Positions 45,926 to 55,894 of a DNA stretch of 58,569 nt are shown here, one piece after another. Location of the stretch: assembly GCA_039714535.1 (NCBI GenBank), contig JBDLJC010000020.1, forward strand, positions 1 to 58,569, given 5' to 3'. The stretch comes from JAGXFP01 sp039714535 (GTDB taxonomy: Bacteria > Desulfobacterota > Desulfobulbia > Desulfobulbales > JAGXFP01). Position 1 is the first letter of the stretch; each line of letters starts with the position of its first letter. The notes beneath the pieces are model-generated. The model searched no databases. It saw only the letters and a list, made by a program, of their open reading frames with translations, and had not been told where the DNA came from. A program made the position numbers and the translations under genes.

Positions 45926-46912
45926 TCAGCCACCTCCCCCCAATTTGGGGAGGAGTTGTGTCATAATCCTAATGGCTGCAGGTCCGGCCAATACAATAAG
46001 AATAGCCGGGAAAACAAAGAGAATAAGGGGGAATATCAGCTTGACCCCGGATTTTGCCGCTGTCTCCTCCGCAATTTGGCGACGTTTGACCCGCATGGCA
46101 TCAGCATGAACGCGCAGGGCATTAGCGACACTGGTCCCCAGACGGCTTGTCTGAGAGAGGATATTCATCAGATTGTGTATGTCGGGCATTCCTGTGCGTT
46201 CCGCCATGTTCTTAAAGCTTTCTGCTCGAGATTTACCGGCTCTTACTTCCAGATTCGTCAGATAAAACTCATCGCTTAAATCTTGATTTAAAGAACGTAA
46301 TTCGTCGCCAACCCGTTTGAAGGTCATGTCCAGACCAAGCCCGGCTTCCACGCAGACGACCATCAGGTCCAAAGCGTCGGGCAATGACCTGGACATAACA
46401 AGTTGTCTTTTTTGGGTCAGGTGTAAGAGAAACAGGTTTGGGACAAAGAAACCAGCGATGGCCAATAGGCCGGCAATACTAATAGCCATGGGTGTCATCG
46501 TGTAATATGCACTGAATGCCAGGTATGACACAGGGAAAACAGCAGCAAGAATCACCTTTATTGCCAGATATGTAGCGTAAGCCTGTTTTGAGCGCAGACC
46601 CGCCTGAATCAACCGCAGGCGGATCTTTTTTTGGGTTGAAAAATCTGAGGGGGCAATAACCTTATGAATAGGATTAATTACTTTGGCGGTCAAGCCATTC
46701 GGGGACTCCGTATCAAATAGTTTAGCGCTTTTGATTTTGGCCGCTTTCTGGCCTGGCAATAGTTTTGCCATCCTTTCGGAAAACAGACTCTGACGGCGGA
46801 ATAAAAGGATGAGGCCACCGGCAAGTAAACTGGCTGCTAAAAAAATGAGAATTTGCAGAGCGATAAACTCGCGGTTCTCCAACAGGCGATATAAAAAATT
46901 AATGACATTCAT
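45926..46912 (-). CDS. tadC: Tad inner-membrane platform protein TadC
   Basis: This 328-residue protein has a type II secretion F domain (~180-300, with LPDALDLMVVCVEAGLGLDMTFKRVGDEL). There are two N-terminal helices, a mid-protein pair and a C-terminal helix. Together with TadB it forms the inner-membrane platform of the Flp pilus machine. AAGGTGG precedes the start. A 152-base gap separates it from tadB. Confidence 0.92.
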   Translation of the reverse strand: MNVINFLYRLLENREFIALQILIFLAASLLAGGLILLFRRQSLFSERMAKLLPGQKAAKIKSAKLFDTESPNGLTAKVINPIHKVIAPSDFSTQKKIRLRLIQAGLRSKQAYATYLAIKVILAAVFPVSYLAFSAYYTMTPMAISIAGLLAIAGFFVPNLFLLHLTQKRQLVMSRSLPDALDLMVVCVEAGLGLDMTFKRVGDELRSLNQDLSDEFYLTNLEVRAGKSRAESFKNMAERTGMPDIHNLMNILSQTSRLGTSVANALRVHADAMRVKRRQIAEETAAKSGVKLIFPLILFVFPAILIVLAGPAAIRIMTQLLPKLGGGG

Positions 46913-47064
46913 GGCCCACCTTCAAGTTGTCGGTCTCTTGTAATTTATGAAATATTCCAAAAACTATAAGCCGACGCTGTGCTTGTTTTACTGATTCATT
47001 GAGTCTATCCAGCTACTCCAAGCCTTAAGTCTCGTTTGCTTTTGTCTGCCCGCCCAATAAGCTA

Positions 47065-48042
47065 TTAGATTTCGATTTGGACAATCTTGCGAATAAAAAT
47101 CGCCCCGACTATCTGCATGATAACTCCGGCAATCAACAGGTAGATTCCGATCTTTTCCGTCCACATCAAGGAGATATAGTCATAGTTGACAATATATATG
47201 TAAATAAACATGAGAATGGGCAGCAAAATGAGAATACGGGCGGACAGTCGTCCTTCAGCAGTCAAGGTTTGGACCTGCCGGCGGAACTGGATCCTTTCTC
47301 GAATGAGGCGGCTGATCCTGTCGAGGATCTCTGCGACATTGCCACCAGTCTCTTTTTGGATCACAATGGCTATAGCAAAGAACCTGAGGTCGGTGCTGGG
47401 TACTCTCTCGCACATATTGGCCAAGGCGTCCTTGGTAGAGAGGCCCAAGTTGATTTCATCTACTGCGGCCCGGAACTCCAACTTGATGGGGGGGGGCATC
47501 TCTTCCGCAATCATTTCCAGCCCGGAGGTCAGTGCGTGTCCGGACCGCATCGCCCGGGCCAGCAGATCAAGGGCCTCTGGGAGCTGGTCCTGAAATTTCT
47601 CGAGGACAGATGCTTCAATCATCTTCAGGATGAGATAAGGTACGAAGAGGAAGATGCCTCCTAGAATAAAAGACATTCCTTTACCAGGTAAAAATTGATG
47701 AGCGAGCATCCCCCCTATAAAAGCTGAAAAAATGCAACCGATGAAGAAACCGGATGCGGAGAGAGACAGCCCCGTTTTGAGAAGCATACGGTCGACAGAA
47801 CTGAATCTCGGGAGTTTGAAGGCCAGAAGCTCAAATAATCCGGTATTCTTCAGGACCCTGGTCTTATAAAGGTCCAGTTTTTCTTTACCGTGTTTGCCAC
47901 CGGCAGAAATATAGAGCAGCCTTTTTTTCATGGTCCGCCTTTCAGCAAATTTCGTTTCCTTCCATAACAGGTAGGTAAACAGGATTATTGCTGTGGCAAA
48001 CAGGAAAATGACTCCCAGGAAGATGAGATTAAATTGGTCCAT
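47065..48042 (-). CDS. tadB: Tad inner-membrane platform protein TadB
   Basis: This 325-residue protein has a type II secretion F domain (LPEALDLLARAMRSGHALTSGLEMIAEEMPPPIKLEF) and membrane helices at the N-terminus, in the middle and at the end. I chose ATG 48042, with GAGGAG before it; the frame runs further upstream across the end of tadA, but that extension is not TadB-like. It lies 10 bases after the tadA stop. Confidence 0.92.
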   Translation of the reverse strand: MDQFNLIFLGVIFLFATAIILFTYLLWKETKFAERRTMKKRLLYISAGGKHGKEKLDLYKTRVLKNTGLFELLAFKLPRFSSVDRMLLKTGLSLSASGFFIGCIFSAFIGGMLAHQFLPGKGMSFILGGIFLFVPYLILKMIEASVLEKFQDQLPEALDLLARAMRSGHALTSGLEMIAEEMPPPIKLEFRAAVDEINLGLSTKDALANMCERVPSTDLRFFAIAIVIQKETGGNVAEILDRISRLIRERIQFRRQVQTLTAEGRLSARILILLPILMFIYIYIVNYDYISLMWTEKIGIYLLIAGVIMQIVGAIFIRKIVQIEI

Positions 48043-48052
48043 TGTTTCTCCT

Positions 48053-49411
48053 CTATTCGTAGACCTTGTCAGGTGAGAAGAGGTCATCTGGAATCTTGAT
48101 ACCGGCCATTTCAAGCTTATCGGCACAATTTGGCCGAATACCTGTGGCCCGAAAGCGTCCGAGAACCTTGCCCTCTTTATCAATGCCCCGTTTTTCAAAG
48201 ACAAAAATGTCTTGGAGAGTAATGACGTTACCCTCCATACCCACCAATTCGGAGATGGAAACAACCTTACGACTGCCATCAGTGAAACGGGAGATCTGAA
48301 TAATCATATCCAGGGCCGAAGAGACCATAAAACGCATGGCCCTTTCAGGAAGGTTGATACCAGTTTGCAAGATCATTGATTCCAGCCGGGTCAAGGAGTC
48401 ACGGGGCGCATTGGCATGAATAGTGGTGAGTGATCCTTCGTGGCCTGTGTTCATGGCCTGGAGCATGTCAAAAGATTCAGGGCCGCGGACCTCACCGATG
48501 ATAATCCGGTCCGGGCGCATACGCAGGCTATTACGCACCAGGTCCTGTTGGGTTATCTCCCCAGTCCCCTCGATGCTGGGAGGCCGCACCTCAAGGCGCA
48601 CGACGTGCTCCTGCTGTAACTGAAGTTCGGCTGAATCCTCTATGGTCACGATCCGCTCATTACCGGGTATGAAGCCGGAAAGAACATTAAGCAAGGTCGT
48701 CTTGCCTGAGCCGGTACCGCCGGATATCATCATGTTAAGCTTGGCCTGGACACAATCGGCCATGAATTCGGCAATCTCAGGGGTTAAGGTCTTGTAATTG
48801 ACCAGGTCCTCCATTTGCAAAGGTCTGGTGCCGAAGCGGCGGATGGAGAGAAGCGGCCCGTCAATGGCGGCTGGTGGAATGATAGCATTGACCCTGGAAC
48901 CGTCAGGGAGCCTGGCGTCCACCATGGGTGAAGATTCATCAATACGGCGGCCAACCCGGGAGATGATGCGGTCAATGATGTTGAGAAGATGGGCATTGTT
49001 GGCAAAACGGCAATTGGACTTTTCCAGAAGACCGAAACGCTCGATATAGACGTTCTTGTAGGTGTTGCAAAGGATATCGGAGATGGTGGCGTCCCTCAAT
49101 AACTGTTCAATGGGACCCAGACCCATTAGTTCGTCTAAGATCTCCTCAACCAGGGTCTTCCGCTCACTGTCGTTGAGCAGGACCTTCTCTCCTTCCAGGA
49201 ATTGCTCGACAATGCGACTGACCTCCGGCTTGACTTCCGCCGGATCCATCTCATCAAGAACGGCCAGATTGATTTCTTCAACAATATGCCCATGGATCCG
49301 ATGTTTGATGTCATAAAAAAAATCATCTTTGCTGGTGACTGCTGACTCACCGGCCAATGTTTCGTCCGGGGCGTTTATCTTCGGATTCCCTATAAGATCT
49401 CTTAGAGCCAC
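48053..49411 (-). CDS. tadA: Tad secretion ATPase TadA (CpaF)
   Basis: The 452-residue hexameric ATPase powers Flp pilus assembly and perhaps retraction. Visible are the N-terminal helical domain, IDRIISRVGRRIDESSP, Walker A GGTGSGKTTLLN, an Asp box (VTIEDSAELQL) and RMRPDRIIIGEVRGPE. Start codon is GTG with GGAGGG before it. It is a close match to the CpaF family along its whole length. Confidence 0.95.
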   Translation of the reverse strand: MALRDLIGNPKINAPDETLAGESAVTSKDDFFYDIKHRIHGHIVEEINLAVLDEMDPAEVKPEVSRIVEQFLEGEKVLLNDSERKTLVEEILDELMGLGPIEQLLRDATISDILCNTYKNVYIERFGLLEKSNCRFANNAHLLNIIDRIISRVGRRIDESSPMVDARLPDGSRVNAIIPPAAIDGPLLSIRRFGTRPLQMEDLVNYKTLTPEIAEFMADCVQAKLNMMISGGTGSGKTTLLNVLSGFIPGNERIVTIEDSAELQLQQEHVVRLEVRPPSIEGTGEITQQDLVRNSLRMRPDRIIIGEVRGPESFDMLQAMNTGHEGSLTTIHANAPRDSLTRLESMILQTGINLPERAMRFMVSSALDMIIQISRFTDGSRKVVSISELVGMEGNVITLQDIFVFEKRGIDKEGKVLGRFRATGIRPNCADKLEMAGIKIPDDLFSPDKVYE

Positions 49412-49420
49412 GGTTCCCTC

Positions 49421-50605
49421 CTATATTGGTTTGCCAAAAGCAGTTTTTGCTCCCCGGTACTCTTTGTTGCCAAGCTTACCCCTCAGTTTTTTGGTGAAGC
49501 GCGTTATATTTTTTGCGACTACAGACCGGGGATGTAGTTGTACTACCGGCTCACCCCCATTGATTGACGACATGATGTCACTGAAATCGTTAGGACAGAG
49601 CCAATAAATTCGTTTGCCCAGACTCTTTTCCGCCTCCTCAATGGAGAGAGCCGGCCCTTTTTCGTAGCGGTTGAGGATAAATTCTATTTTTGTCTCGTTG
49701 ACGCCAAGCTTGCGAATCAGCTGGGTGAGGCGCACCGCGTTACGGACAGCCGGCAGGGACAGGTCGATGACAACAAAGACCTTGTTTGAGACCCGAAATG
49801 CTTCAATCGTAGAACCATTGATGGACATTGAGGGACAGTCGATGATCACCCGGTCGTATAGTTTGGTGAGGAGGCCAATAATCTTTTCGGTCTGGCCGGC
49901 TTTAATTTCTCCGCTGTCTTCAGGGCTGAGCGGCGCGGCCAATAGTTCAAGACTGCTGCCATGTTTGATCATGGCGCCTTTCAGCAAGGAGACATCAAGG
50001 CGGTGAAAATTTTTACAAATATCCACAATGGTGGTTTCCGGCAGGATATCAAGGAGTACGGAAGCGTCACCCGATTGAAAGCTGATATCGCACAGGGCAA
50101 CGGCATTGCCGTTATTGCTGGTCCGGGCCAGGGTCACGGCTGTGTTAACGGCAAGAATGGTTGAGCCAAGCCCTCCTTTACTGCTGATGAAGCTATAGAC
50201 GGTACCCTTGGCAATTCTGCCTGTTTCTGTGAGGTTGGCGCGAACCTCCTCTATGGCATTGGTCAGGATTTTCGAGCTTAATGGTGTTACCAGATATTCA
50301 GTGGCCCCCGCCTTCATGACTTCGACGATGTGTTTGGGGTTTTTGTCACTGGAGATGACAAATACGGCGGCTTGAGGATAAACGTGGCGCATCTTGGGCA
50401 GCCTTCTGAAAATTTCCTCAGTCTCCGGATCATCGTCGAGAATGATTATATCCGGGTTGCTTTTAACCGCTAACTCACCCTTTTCCCCCATGGTCCCATA
50501 CCACTTATGGATCTTGATATCGGTCAGAGATTCGATGATTTTCACGATACTATCTGTTACTTCATGATCGCTGATCTCTATGGATATGTTCATTGTTTGC
50601 GGCAT
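49421..50605 (-). CDS. tadZ: Tad localisation ATPase TadZ (CpaE)
   Basis: The 394-residue protein has an N-terminal receiver-like domain without full phosphorylation motifs (IIILDDDPETEEIF). A MinD/ParA-type ATPase follows with the deviant Walker motif FISSKGGLGSTILAVNTAV. In that loop Ser takes the usual Lys-Thr position: GGLGST instead of GGVGKT, a variation often seen in CpaE proteins. TadZ marks the cell pole or site for the machine. AAGGAT precedes the start; tadA follows after 9 bases. Confidence 0.9.
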   Translation of the reverse strand: MPQTMNISIEISDHEVTDSIVKIIESLTDIKIHKWYGTMGEKGELAVKSNPDIIILDDDPETEEIFRRLPKMRHVYPQAAVFVISSDKNPKHIVEVMKAGATEYLVTPLSSKILTNAIEEVRANLTETGRIAKGTVYSFISSKGGLGSTILAVNTAVTLARTSNNGNAVALCDISFQSGDASVLLDILPETTIVDICKNFHRLDVSLLKGAMIKHGSSLELLAAPLSPEDSGEIKAGQTEKIIGLLTKLYDRVIIDCPSMSINGSTIEAFRVSNKVFVVIDLSLPAVRNAVRLTQLIRKLGVNETKIEFILNRYEKGPALSIEEAEKSLGKRIYWLCPNDFSDIMSSINGGEPVVQLHPRSVVAKNITRFTKKLRGKLGNKEYRGAKTAFGKPI

Positions 50606-50645
50606 ATATTATCCTTGGTTTATTCAGGCATCTTTTTATTTAAAT

Positions 50646-52355
50646 CTATTCAACTAAGTACACTTTCATAATACCGCCGGACTCGGCCAGCTCTCCACCC
50701 CGAGAAGGTGGACGGAGCACTCCTTCTATTGCTGCATTAGGGGTATGCCCTCCCCCGCATTGGAAGCTTAAGCCTGCGGTGATCGCAGGGTCATAATCAC
50801 CAGAGGCAACAGGGCCGCAGCTGCCGTCGGCAGGAGATGTTTCTGTGATGTTGATGGCATTTGCCCCATGGTCATAGCAGTCAGCAGTGAGCCAGGCCCT
50901 GGTTAACAGGAAGTCTGAGGTGCCGACATAAAACAAAGTGTTGTCTGTTGACACAGGGCCATTACTGACTGCCTTCCAGTCGTCACATGAGCCGGCGAAG
51001 ATAACCGGGAGTGTCAGTTTGACTGAGTAGCCGGCCCCCCCGGAATTAGCTTCATTCCCGGAATCAAATGGTCTGTTATCCATGCTGAGTAGCGTCTTGA
51101 ATTGATCTGCATCGTTGACCAGTTTATCCAGAAATGCGCCTAAGGCTGGAATAATAGTACCATTGTTGACCCAGACGGGAGGATAGCCCGCATAGCGTAA
51201 GACTTCGCTGTACTCCGCCTTATAATCGCCGCCCTGCAATGAAATAAATTTTTTGAAGCGATGGTCTTTGTAACTATTATCAGGGTTTAACTCTATAAAT
51301 GAGGGGGGGGTGGTGGTTTCTTCATAAAGTCCCTGCAGGGCTGTTTGGTCTCCTTCCAGGAGGCCGTTTTGGCTTAAAAGCCTCAAAAATGCATCGCGGC
51401 TTGGTTCCCCGGCGGTTGGAGGATCATCCATGTCCCAACGGGGTAGAGGGTTGTAGTCAATAGGATCGGATGGTGGTGAAATGGTGGTGTCAAATTCCTG
51501 ACCAAGGCCGCAGTTAATATTGGTCCCATCATTACCCAGACACCCTCGTGAGGTGTCGCCGTAGTCAGGAACAGGTATAGTGCGGGTGCTTGTCTCTACA
51601 GCGGTATTTTCAATTCCATCATGGGCAAGGCCTGTACCATATACCACCTGGTTAAAGGTGCGAATCCCATCTTCGTCCAGAAACTCCATAATCGTCTGGA
51701 GGCTGGCTGGACTGAAAGTCAGTGAGGTGTATGCCGCCGTATCATCGCTGTCCGAATGAAATTCATAGGTAGTTATATCGCAGACCGATAGTCCCGGACG
51801 ATTAATCCCGATAAGGCCCCCGGTTGGAACGCAGCTGACCAGAGCAAGGGGAAGAGTCTGTTCATCAAAAACACTTACTGCAATGGCATCTGCGGTGACG
51901 GTGCTGCCTGATGATAAAAAGAAGAAGAAGTGATCAACTTCCAGGGTGGCTGTTATCTTGATGGCATTGGCCGTATTAGCGTCTACCGGACTTGAAAAAC
52001 GATCGGCTGATGATTCTCCGAGGTTGTCCGGGTCCCAGCTTCCCAGGTCAACAATGACGCTGGTATTATCCACCCAGCCACCATCGGCCACCAGGCCCGT
52101 GATACCATTGACCCGATTGACAGCCGCAGTGGCCCTGGCAACGGCCATGGCATCACTGTCCTGGCTGGCGCTGCCGTCAAGCTGTTGGGCTCCGGCCAGG
52201 GCCGTCGCATCAACGGCCCTCTGCAACTGTACTTTGACATTATGGAGATGACCCAGATCGACAACCAGGGCAACGCATAGGATAAAGACCACCATCAGGA
52301 TGCCCACTAAAGGGGCAACCGCACCTTGTTCCCTGTTCCTGATTATCGTTTTCAT
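50646..52355 (-). CDS. tadG: TadG-like pilus-associated protein
   Basis: The 569-residue protein has the Tad N-terminal domain: a hydrophobic helix (APLVGILMVVFILCVALVVDLGHLHNVKVQLQRAVDATALAGAQQLDG). A long extracytoplasmic part follows with many Asp, Pro and Thr and several Cys. TadG proteins are anchored in the inner membrane and contribute to pilus assembly or minor pseudopilus structure. It lies between the small lipoprotein gene and tadZ on the same strand. Confidence 0.87.
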   Translation of the reverse strand: MKTIIRNREQGAVAPLVGILMVVFILCVALVVDLGHLHNVKVQLQRAVDATALAGAQQLDGSASQDSDAMAVARATAAVNRVNGITGLVADGGWVDNTSVIVDLGSWDPDNLGESSADRFSSPVDANTANAIKITATLEVDHFFFFLSSGSTVTADAIAVSVFDEQTLPLALVSCVPTGGLIGINRPGLSVCDITTYEFHSDSDDTAAYTSLTFSPASLQTIMEFLDEDGIRTFNQVVYGTGLAHDGIENTAVETSTRTIPVPDYGDTSRGCLGNDGTNINCGLGQEFDTTISPPSDPIDYNPLPRWDMDDPPTAGEPSRDAFLRLLSQNGLLEGDQTALQGLYEETTTPPSFIELNPDNSYKDHRFKKFISLQGGDYKAEYSEVLRYAGYPPVWVNNGTIIPALGAFLDKLVNDADQFKTLLSMDNRPFDSGNEANSGGAGYSVKLTLPVIFAGSCDDWKAVSNGPVSTDNTLFYVGTSDFLLTRAWLTADCYDHGANAINITETSPADGSCGPVASGDYDPAITAGLSFQCGGGHTPNAAIEGVLRPPSRGGELAESGGIMKVYLVE

Positions 52356-52516
52356 CTGATGCCGCCTCTATCCTGATTTATAACCATTAGACTGTTCAAA
52401 GGCCCAGGTTCCCTTACTACGATGGTGGATCTCTGGGCAGTCACTAATGGGCTGTTTCCGCCGTTGCCTCACGTCCACAGGTCAGTTATTGAAACCTGAC
52501 GGTTCAAGGGGTGTGT

Positions 52517-52786
52517 TTAGTCCCCACTCCCCCCGATACCCAGTTGAAATACATCGACGTCCGCAGGCGCCTTGTCAAAATCATCCGTGTAAACCTCCAT
52601 AATTCCCTCGGCGGTGAGACCGGCCATACCCTCCGGGACCTTGTCGGCATAGCGGTAATCGGGGTTGGCGATCTGCATCTCAAAGGACTGACGGCTGGCT
52701 TTGCCAAACTCTTTATCAAGATGGGGGGCACCGCTGCAACCGGCCAAAAGCAAAAACGCTACTGGAATAACTAACAGTTTTTTCAT
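52517..52786 (-). CDS. Small Tad-locus lipoprotein
   Basis: The 89-residue precursor MKKLLVIPVAFLLLAGC ends with a lipobox Cys. The mature part (FGKASRQSFEMQIANPDYRY, then GLTAEGIMEVYTDDFDKAP) resembles small lipoproteins encoded beside the secretin gene in other Tad loci, which are thought to help the secretin in the outer membrane. ATG 52786 sits six bases after GGGAGA and is preferred over ATG 52792. It follows the secretin by 16 bases. Confidence 0.7.
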   Translation of the reverse strand: MKKLLVIPVAFLLLAGCSGAPHLDKEFGKASRQSFEMQIANPDYRYADKVPEGMAGLTAEGIMEVYTDDFDKAPADVDVFQLGIGGSGD

Positions 52787-52802
52787 GATCATTCTCCCTT
52801 GC

Positions 52803-54347
52803 TTAATCGGCCTTTACCGGCTGATAACCGAAATCCCCTTCCAGGCCGCCGACTCTTGCAGCTTCAGTAGGCATCTCAGAGAAATTATGACGCTTGATGA
52901 TTGATTCATCGTCGTCGGAACGACGGCCTTCAAGCCTGCCCTCCAGGTAAAATTCATAGCGATTGGGGTTTTGTATATTCTCACCCGGGAACTTGAGGGA
53001 GCCTTCCGGAACGGGTTTGACCAAATGGGGGGTGACCGCGATAAGCAGGTCTGTTTTTTCCTCTACATAATTGGTGCTGCGGAATAAGGCCCCCAGGATG
53101 GGCAGGTCGCCCAGAAGGGGGACCTTGCTTACGACTTCCCTCATATTCTCCTGGAGGAGACCGGCCAGGGCCAGGGTCTGACCATCGTGGAGCTGGACCG
53201 TGGTATCCAGTTTGCGGGTAGACAAAATCGGTACCTCCCCACTGCCAGTGGCTGCTGGCACTGTATCAGTGATAGTAGTGACTGATGGGGCCACCCGGAG
53301 GCTGATCTTGCCGTCACTCATGACCACCGGCGTAAAGCTAAGCCCCACGCCGATTTCCTTGAATTCGATGGTAATGGCATTGACAGTTGTTCCTGACGGG
53401 ACCGGAATGGGGTACTCGCCGCCGGCCAGAAAACTGGCCTCCTGGCCGGACTGGGTGACCAGGCGCGGTTCGGCCAGGGTGCGGGCCAATCCTTCAGATT
53501 CAAGAAAATGCAGGGCCGCCGTAAAGTGGTCAATCTCGACAAAGATGTTTGCGGGATTATTAATAAAGTTAAAAAGTAAAGAACCGGTAGCTTGAAAAAG
53601 ATTAGTCCCGGGGTTGAGAGGATCTTCACCAAAGGGGATACCATTATTCGCAATGTTCAAGGGGCCCACGCCGGCGGCCCCTCTGGAGAAATCATTGCCC
53701 AGGTCTGTGCCCATGTTATTCAGGCCCATGCCGACCTGGAGGTCGCGGCCGGAATTGCGGGAAACTTCGGCAAAGGTGACTTCCAACATGACCTGCTGGT
53801 TACTGCCGACCCTTAAGAGATTGGTAATGCCGGACCCGGAGCGGCCGCTGCCGGAGCCTGTGCCGCCGCCCTCCGCCTCCACGGGCAGAAAGGCCCTGGT
53901 CAGGCGCAGCACCTGCTCCACCACTTCCGGGCCGGACACCGTGCCGCTCAGGACGACGCCGGTTTCAGAGGCATATACCTCGACCTTTTCATCCGGGTAG
54001 AGTTCGAACAGTTGCTCCTTGAGGGCGGTTACGTCCAGAGAGATCACAACATCCAGCACTGTTTTGTCCTGCCCCGCCTCCCAAAGCATCATACTGGTGA
54101 AGCCGACTTTCTTGCCATAGACATAAATCTCCATGGGGGAAAGGATTACGACATCAGCAATGGCAGGATCGGCAATGGTGACCCTCTTGAACGGGGCGAT
54201 GGTTTTGATTACGTCCGAACCTCCCAGTTTGAGCTGAAGGGTCTGCCTGTCCAGTTCTGTGGTTGTTGCACCGGTGCTAAAGAGCAAACCGAATACGGTC
54301 AGCAGGATCAGCACTCTGCAAAACAGTGTCGTTCGCTGATTTTTCAT
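52803..54347 (-). CDS. rcpA: Tad outer-membrane secretin RcpA (CpaC)
   Basis: The 514-residue protein has a signal peptide, then an N-terminal periplasmic domain (LKLGGSDVIKTIAPFKRVTIADPAIADVVIL) that matches the BON/secretin N-domain of CpaC. The secretin channel domain follows (~250-470), with the typical VPLLGDLPILGALF and TDLLIAVTPHLV. It forms the outer-membrane pore for the Flp pilus. It lies directly after the CpaB gene (15 bases). Confidence 0.94.
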   Translation of the reverse strand: MKNQRTTLFCRVLILLTVFGLLFSTGATTTELDRQTLQLKLGGSDVIKTIAPFKRVTIADPAIADVVILSPMEIYVYGKKVGFTSMMLWEAGQDKTVLDVVISLDVTALKEQLFELYPDEKVEVYASETGVVLSGTVSGPEVVEQVLRLTRAFLPVEAEGGGTGSGSGRSGSGITNLLRVGSNQQVMLEVTFAEVSRNSGRDLQVGMGLNNMGTDLGNDFSRGAAGVGPLNIANNGIPFGEDPLNPGTNLFQATGSLLFNFINNPANIFVEIDHFTAALHFLESEGLARTLAEPRLVTQSGQEASFLAGGEYPIPVPSGTTVNAITIEFKEIGVGLSFTPVVMSDGKISLRVAPSVTTITDTVPAATGSGEVPILSTRKLDTTVQLHDGQTLALAGLLQENMREVVSKVPLLGDLPILGALFRSTNYVEEKTDLLIAVTPHLVKPVPEGSLKFPGENIQNPNRYEFYLEGRLEGRRSDDDESIIKRHNFSEMPTEAARVGGLEGDFGYQPVKAD

Positions 54348-54362
54348 AATGCACTCCTCTTA

Positions 54363-55211
54363 TTATTGGATGATATCCTCTGATTCCACATTTTTGAAGC
54401 GGACATCTTCTCGCCTTGCCCCCCTAATGATCTCAACCTTGTGGGGGGATGGTCGAGGAGAACTGACCCGTGATTTAAGGACGGGGACCGGCTTGGACCT
54501 TTTTTTCGCCTTCGGCTTCTTGGCGACGACCTTTTCTTCTATATCTTCAAGGGGGTTGCGCAACAGCAGATGGATGCTGCCCTTACGGGTTTTTAAGGCC
54601 AGCAGGGTCGCTTCTTTCGGTTTGAGCAGCAGGGTGACGGTGCGTACGACCTTGGCTTTGCCCCCTTCCTCCTCGGTGTAGTTCTCCTGGGCAATGGCCA
54701 GGACCTTGATTCTTTCCAGAATGATCTTTGAGCGATTTTTTTTCTTATCAGCATCCACATGGACAATATCGACAAAGGTGTCGGGCTGGATGAAGCCCGC
54801 CACGCCGATCACTTCATCAACCCGGATCGACATCGCCCTGGTTCCCTTGGGAATCGTAGCTACCAGGCCGGCCCCTGATCCGGGGTCTGCCAGTTCCGCT
54901 TTAAGCAGAGGTTCGCCGGCAGATAGCCTGGTGACCATCACCCTGCCTTCCAGCTCTGTGGTCGTGTGAAAGGCCCCTTTAGGGACATTGGCCTTTGGCC
55001 ATTTGGCCAGGGTCAAAACCGCGTCTGAAAGCGGAGTGCCGATCGGAATATCTTTGGCGGCAATAACGATCGAGGTAGTCGGCAATTGTTCCCTGGTTTC
55101 TGTTCTGACTTCCGGTACTTGGCTTGTCATCCACTTGTTAGCTAAGAATACGGCCAACACCCCGAAGATGATGGCGACGCCGAGTGCGATTAGAGCGCCA
55201 TATTTTTTCAT
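54363..55211 (-). CDS. cpaB: Tad assembly protein RcpC (CpaB)
   Basis: This 282-residue protein has one N-terminal membrane helix and a SAF domain (VIAAKDIPIGTPLSDAVLTLAKWP). The RcpC region (IPKGTRAMSIRVDEVIGVAGFIQPDTFVDIVHV) and a basic C-terminal tail follow. CpaB/RcpC is a periplasmic partner of the secretin. AAGGAG precedes the start. The gap to the TadE gene upstream is 157 bases. Confidence 0.92.
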   Translation of the reverse strand: MKKYGALIALGVAIIFGVLAVFLANKWMTSQVPEVRTETREQLPTTSIVIAAKDIPIGTPLSDAVLTLAKWPKANVPKGAFHTTTELEGRVMVTRLSAGEPLLKAELADPGSGAGLVATIPKGTRAMSIRVDEVIGVAGFIQPDTFVDIVHVDADKKKNRSKIILERIKVLAIAQENYTEEEGGKAKVVRTVTLLLKPKEATLLALKTRKGSIHLLLRNPLEDIEEKVVAKKPKAKKRSKPVPVLKSRVSSPRPSPHKVEIIRGARREDVRFKNVESEDIIQ

Positions 55212-55368
55212 ACCAGTTCTCCTTTTTGGGGCTTAGAGTTTGTGTTGGTTGGCCGTAAACGCAAATTGTGAAATGCGGCAAGGACAACGAACCGTGTCAT
55301 AAGTCGTTAGCGTAAAGTTGGCGACCTGGCAGGGTTGCGCCATTAAAGCTTTTTTATCTGCCAATGCT

Positions 55369-55860
55369 TTATTCTTCATTATCATACTCATCAGGATCTT
55401 CGTACATTCCGGTAATGCTGTAGGACAGGGTGGTCTGATTGGTAAAACCGGGGACCAGCGCTGACAGCAGTTGCGGGAAGAAATTGTTTACCTCTGCCGT
55501 CACATTGAGGGACTTTGTTGCGTCAACACGCTCAACATCGACAGGAAAAATGTTCGCCGGTTGATAAAGACTGGAAAGGTAATCAATGACCTTTTGCTCA
55601 ACCACGATTTTGCGGTCGACACTTGCGGTGCAGTCAGCTGCCGGGGCCCCATCAAAACAGCTGTAATTATTGGCCCGGATCCCGATTCGCATGCCTTCTC
55701 TGGCCGCATTCTCAATAAAGTGTCTCTGGTAGAAGATGAAGGAAAATTCGAGGATGCCAAAGATTATGATGAGCAGAAGGACGACGATAATGGCAAATTC
55801 CACCGCTGCGGCGCCGTTCTCGTTACTGCCCCATTTTTTTGTCTCGGCATCTCTGGTCAT
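55369..55860 (-). CDS. TadE-like pseudopilin (second copy)
   Basis: The 163-residue protein has the TadE motif ENGAAAVEFAIIVVLLLIIIFGILEFSFIFYQRHFIENAAREGMRIG near the N-terminus. The sequence before the helix is a prepilin-type leader (cleavage after Gly). Two Cys occur at CFDGAPAADCTAS. Such minor pseudopilins are processed by the Tad prepilin peptidase and join the pilus base. It pairs with the TadE upstream, as tadE and tadF do elsewhere. Confidence 0.87.
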   Translation of the reverse strand: MTRDAETKKWGSNENGAAAVEFAIIVVLLLIIIFGILEFSFIFYQRHFIENAAREGMRIGIRANNYSCFDGAPAADCTASVDRKIVVEQKVIDYLSSLYQPANIFPVDVERVDATKSLNVTAEVNNFFPQLLSALVPGFTNQTTLSYSITGMYEDPDEYDNEE

Positions 55861-55894
55861 TATCTTCTTCTAGGTTGTCATTTGTTAGATGCTG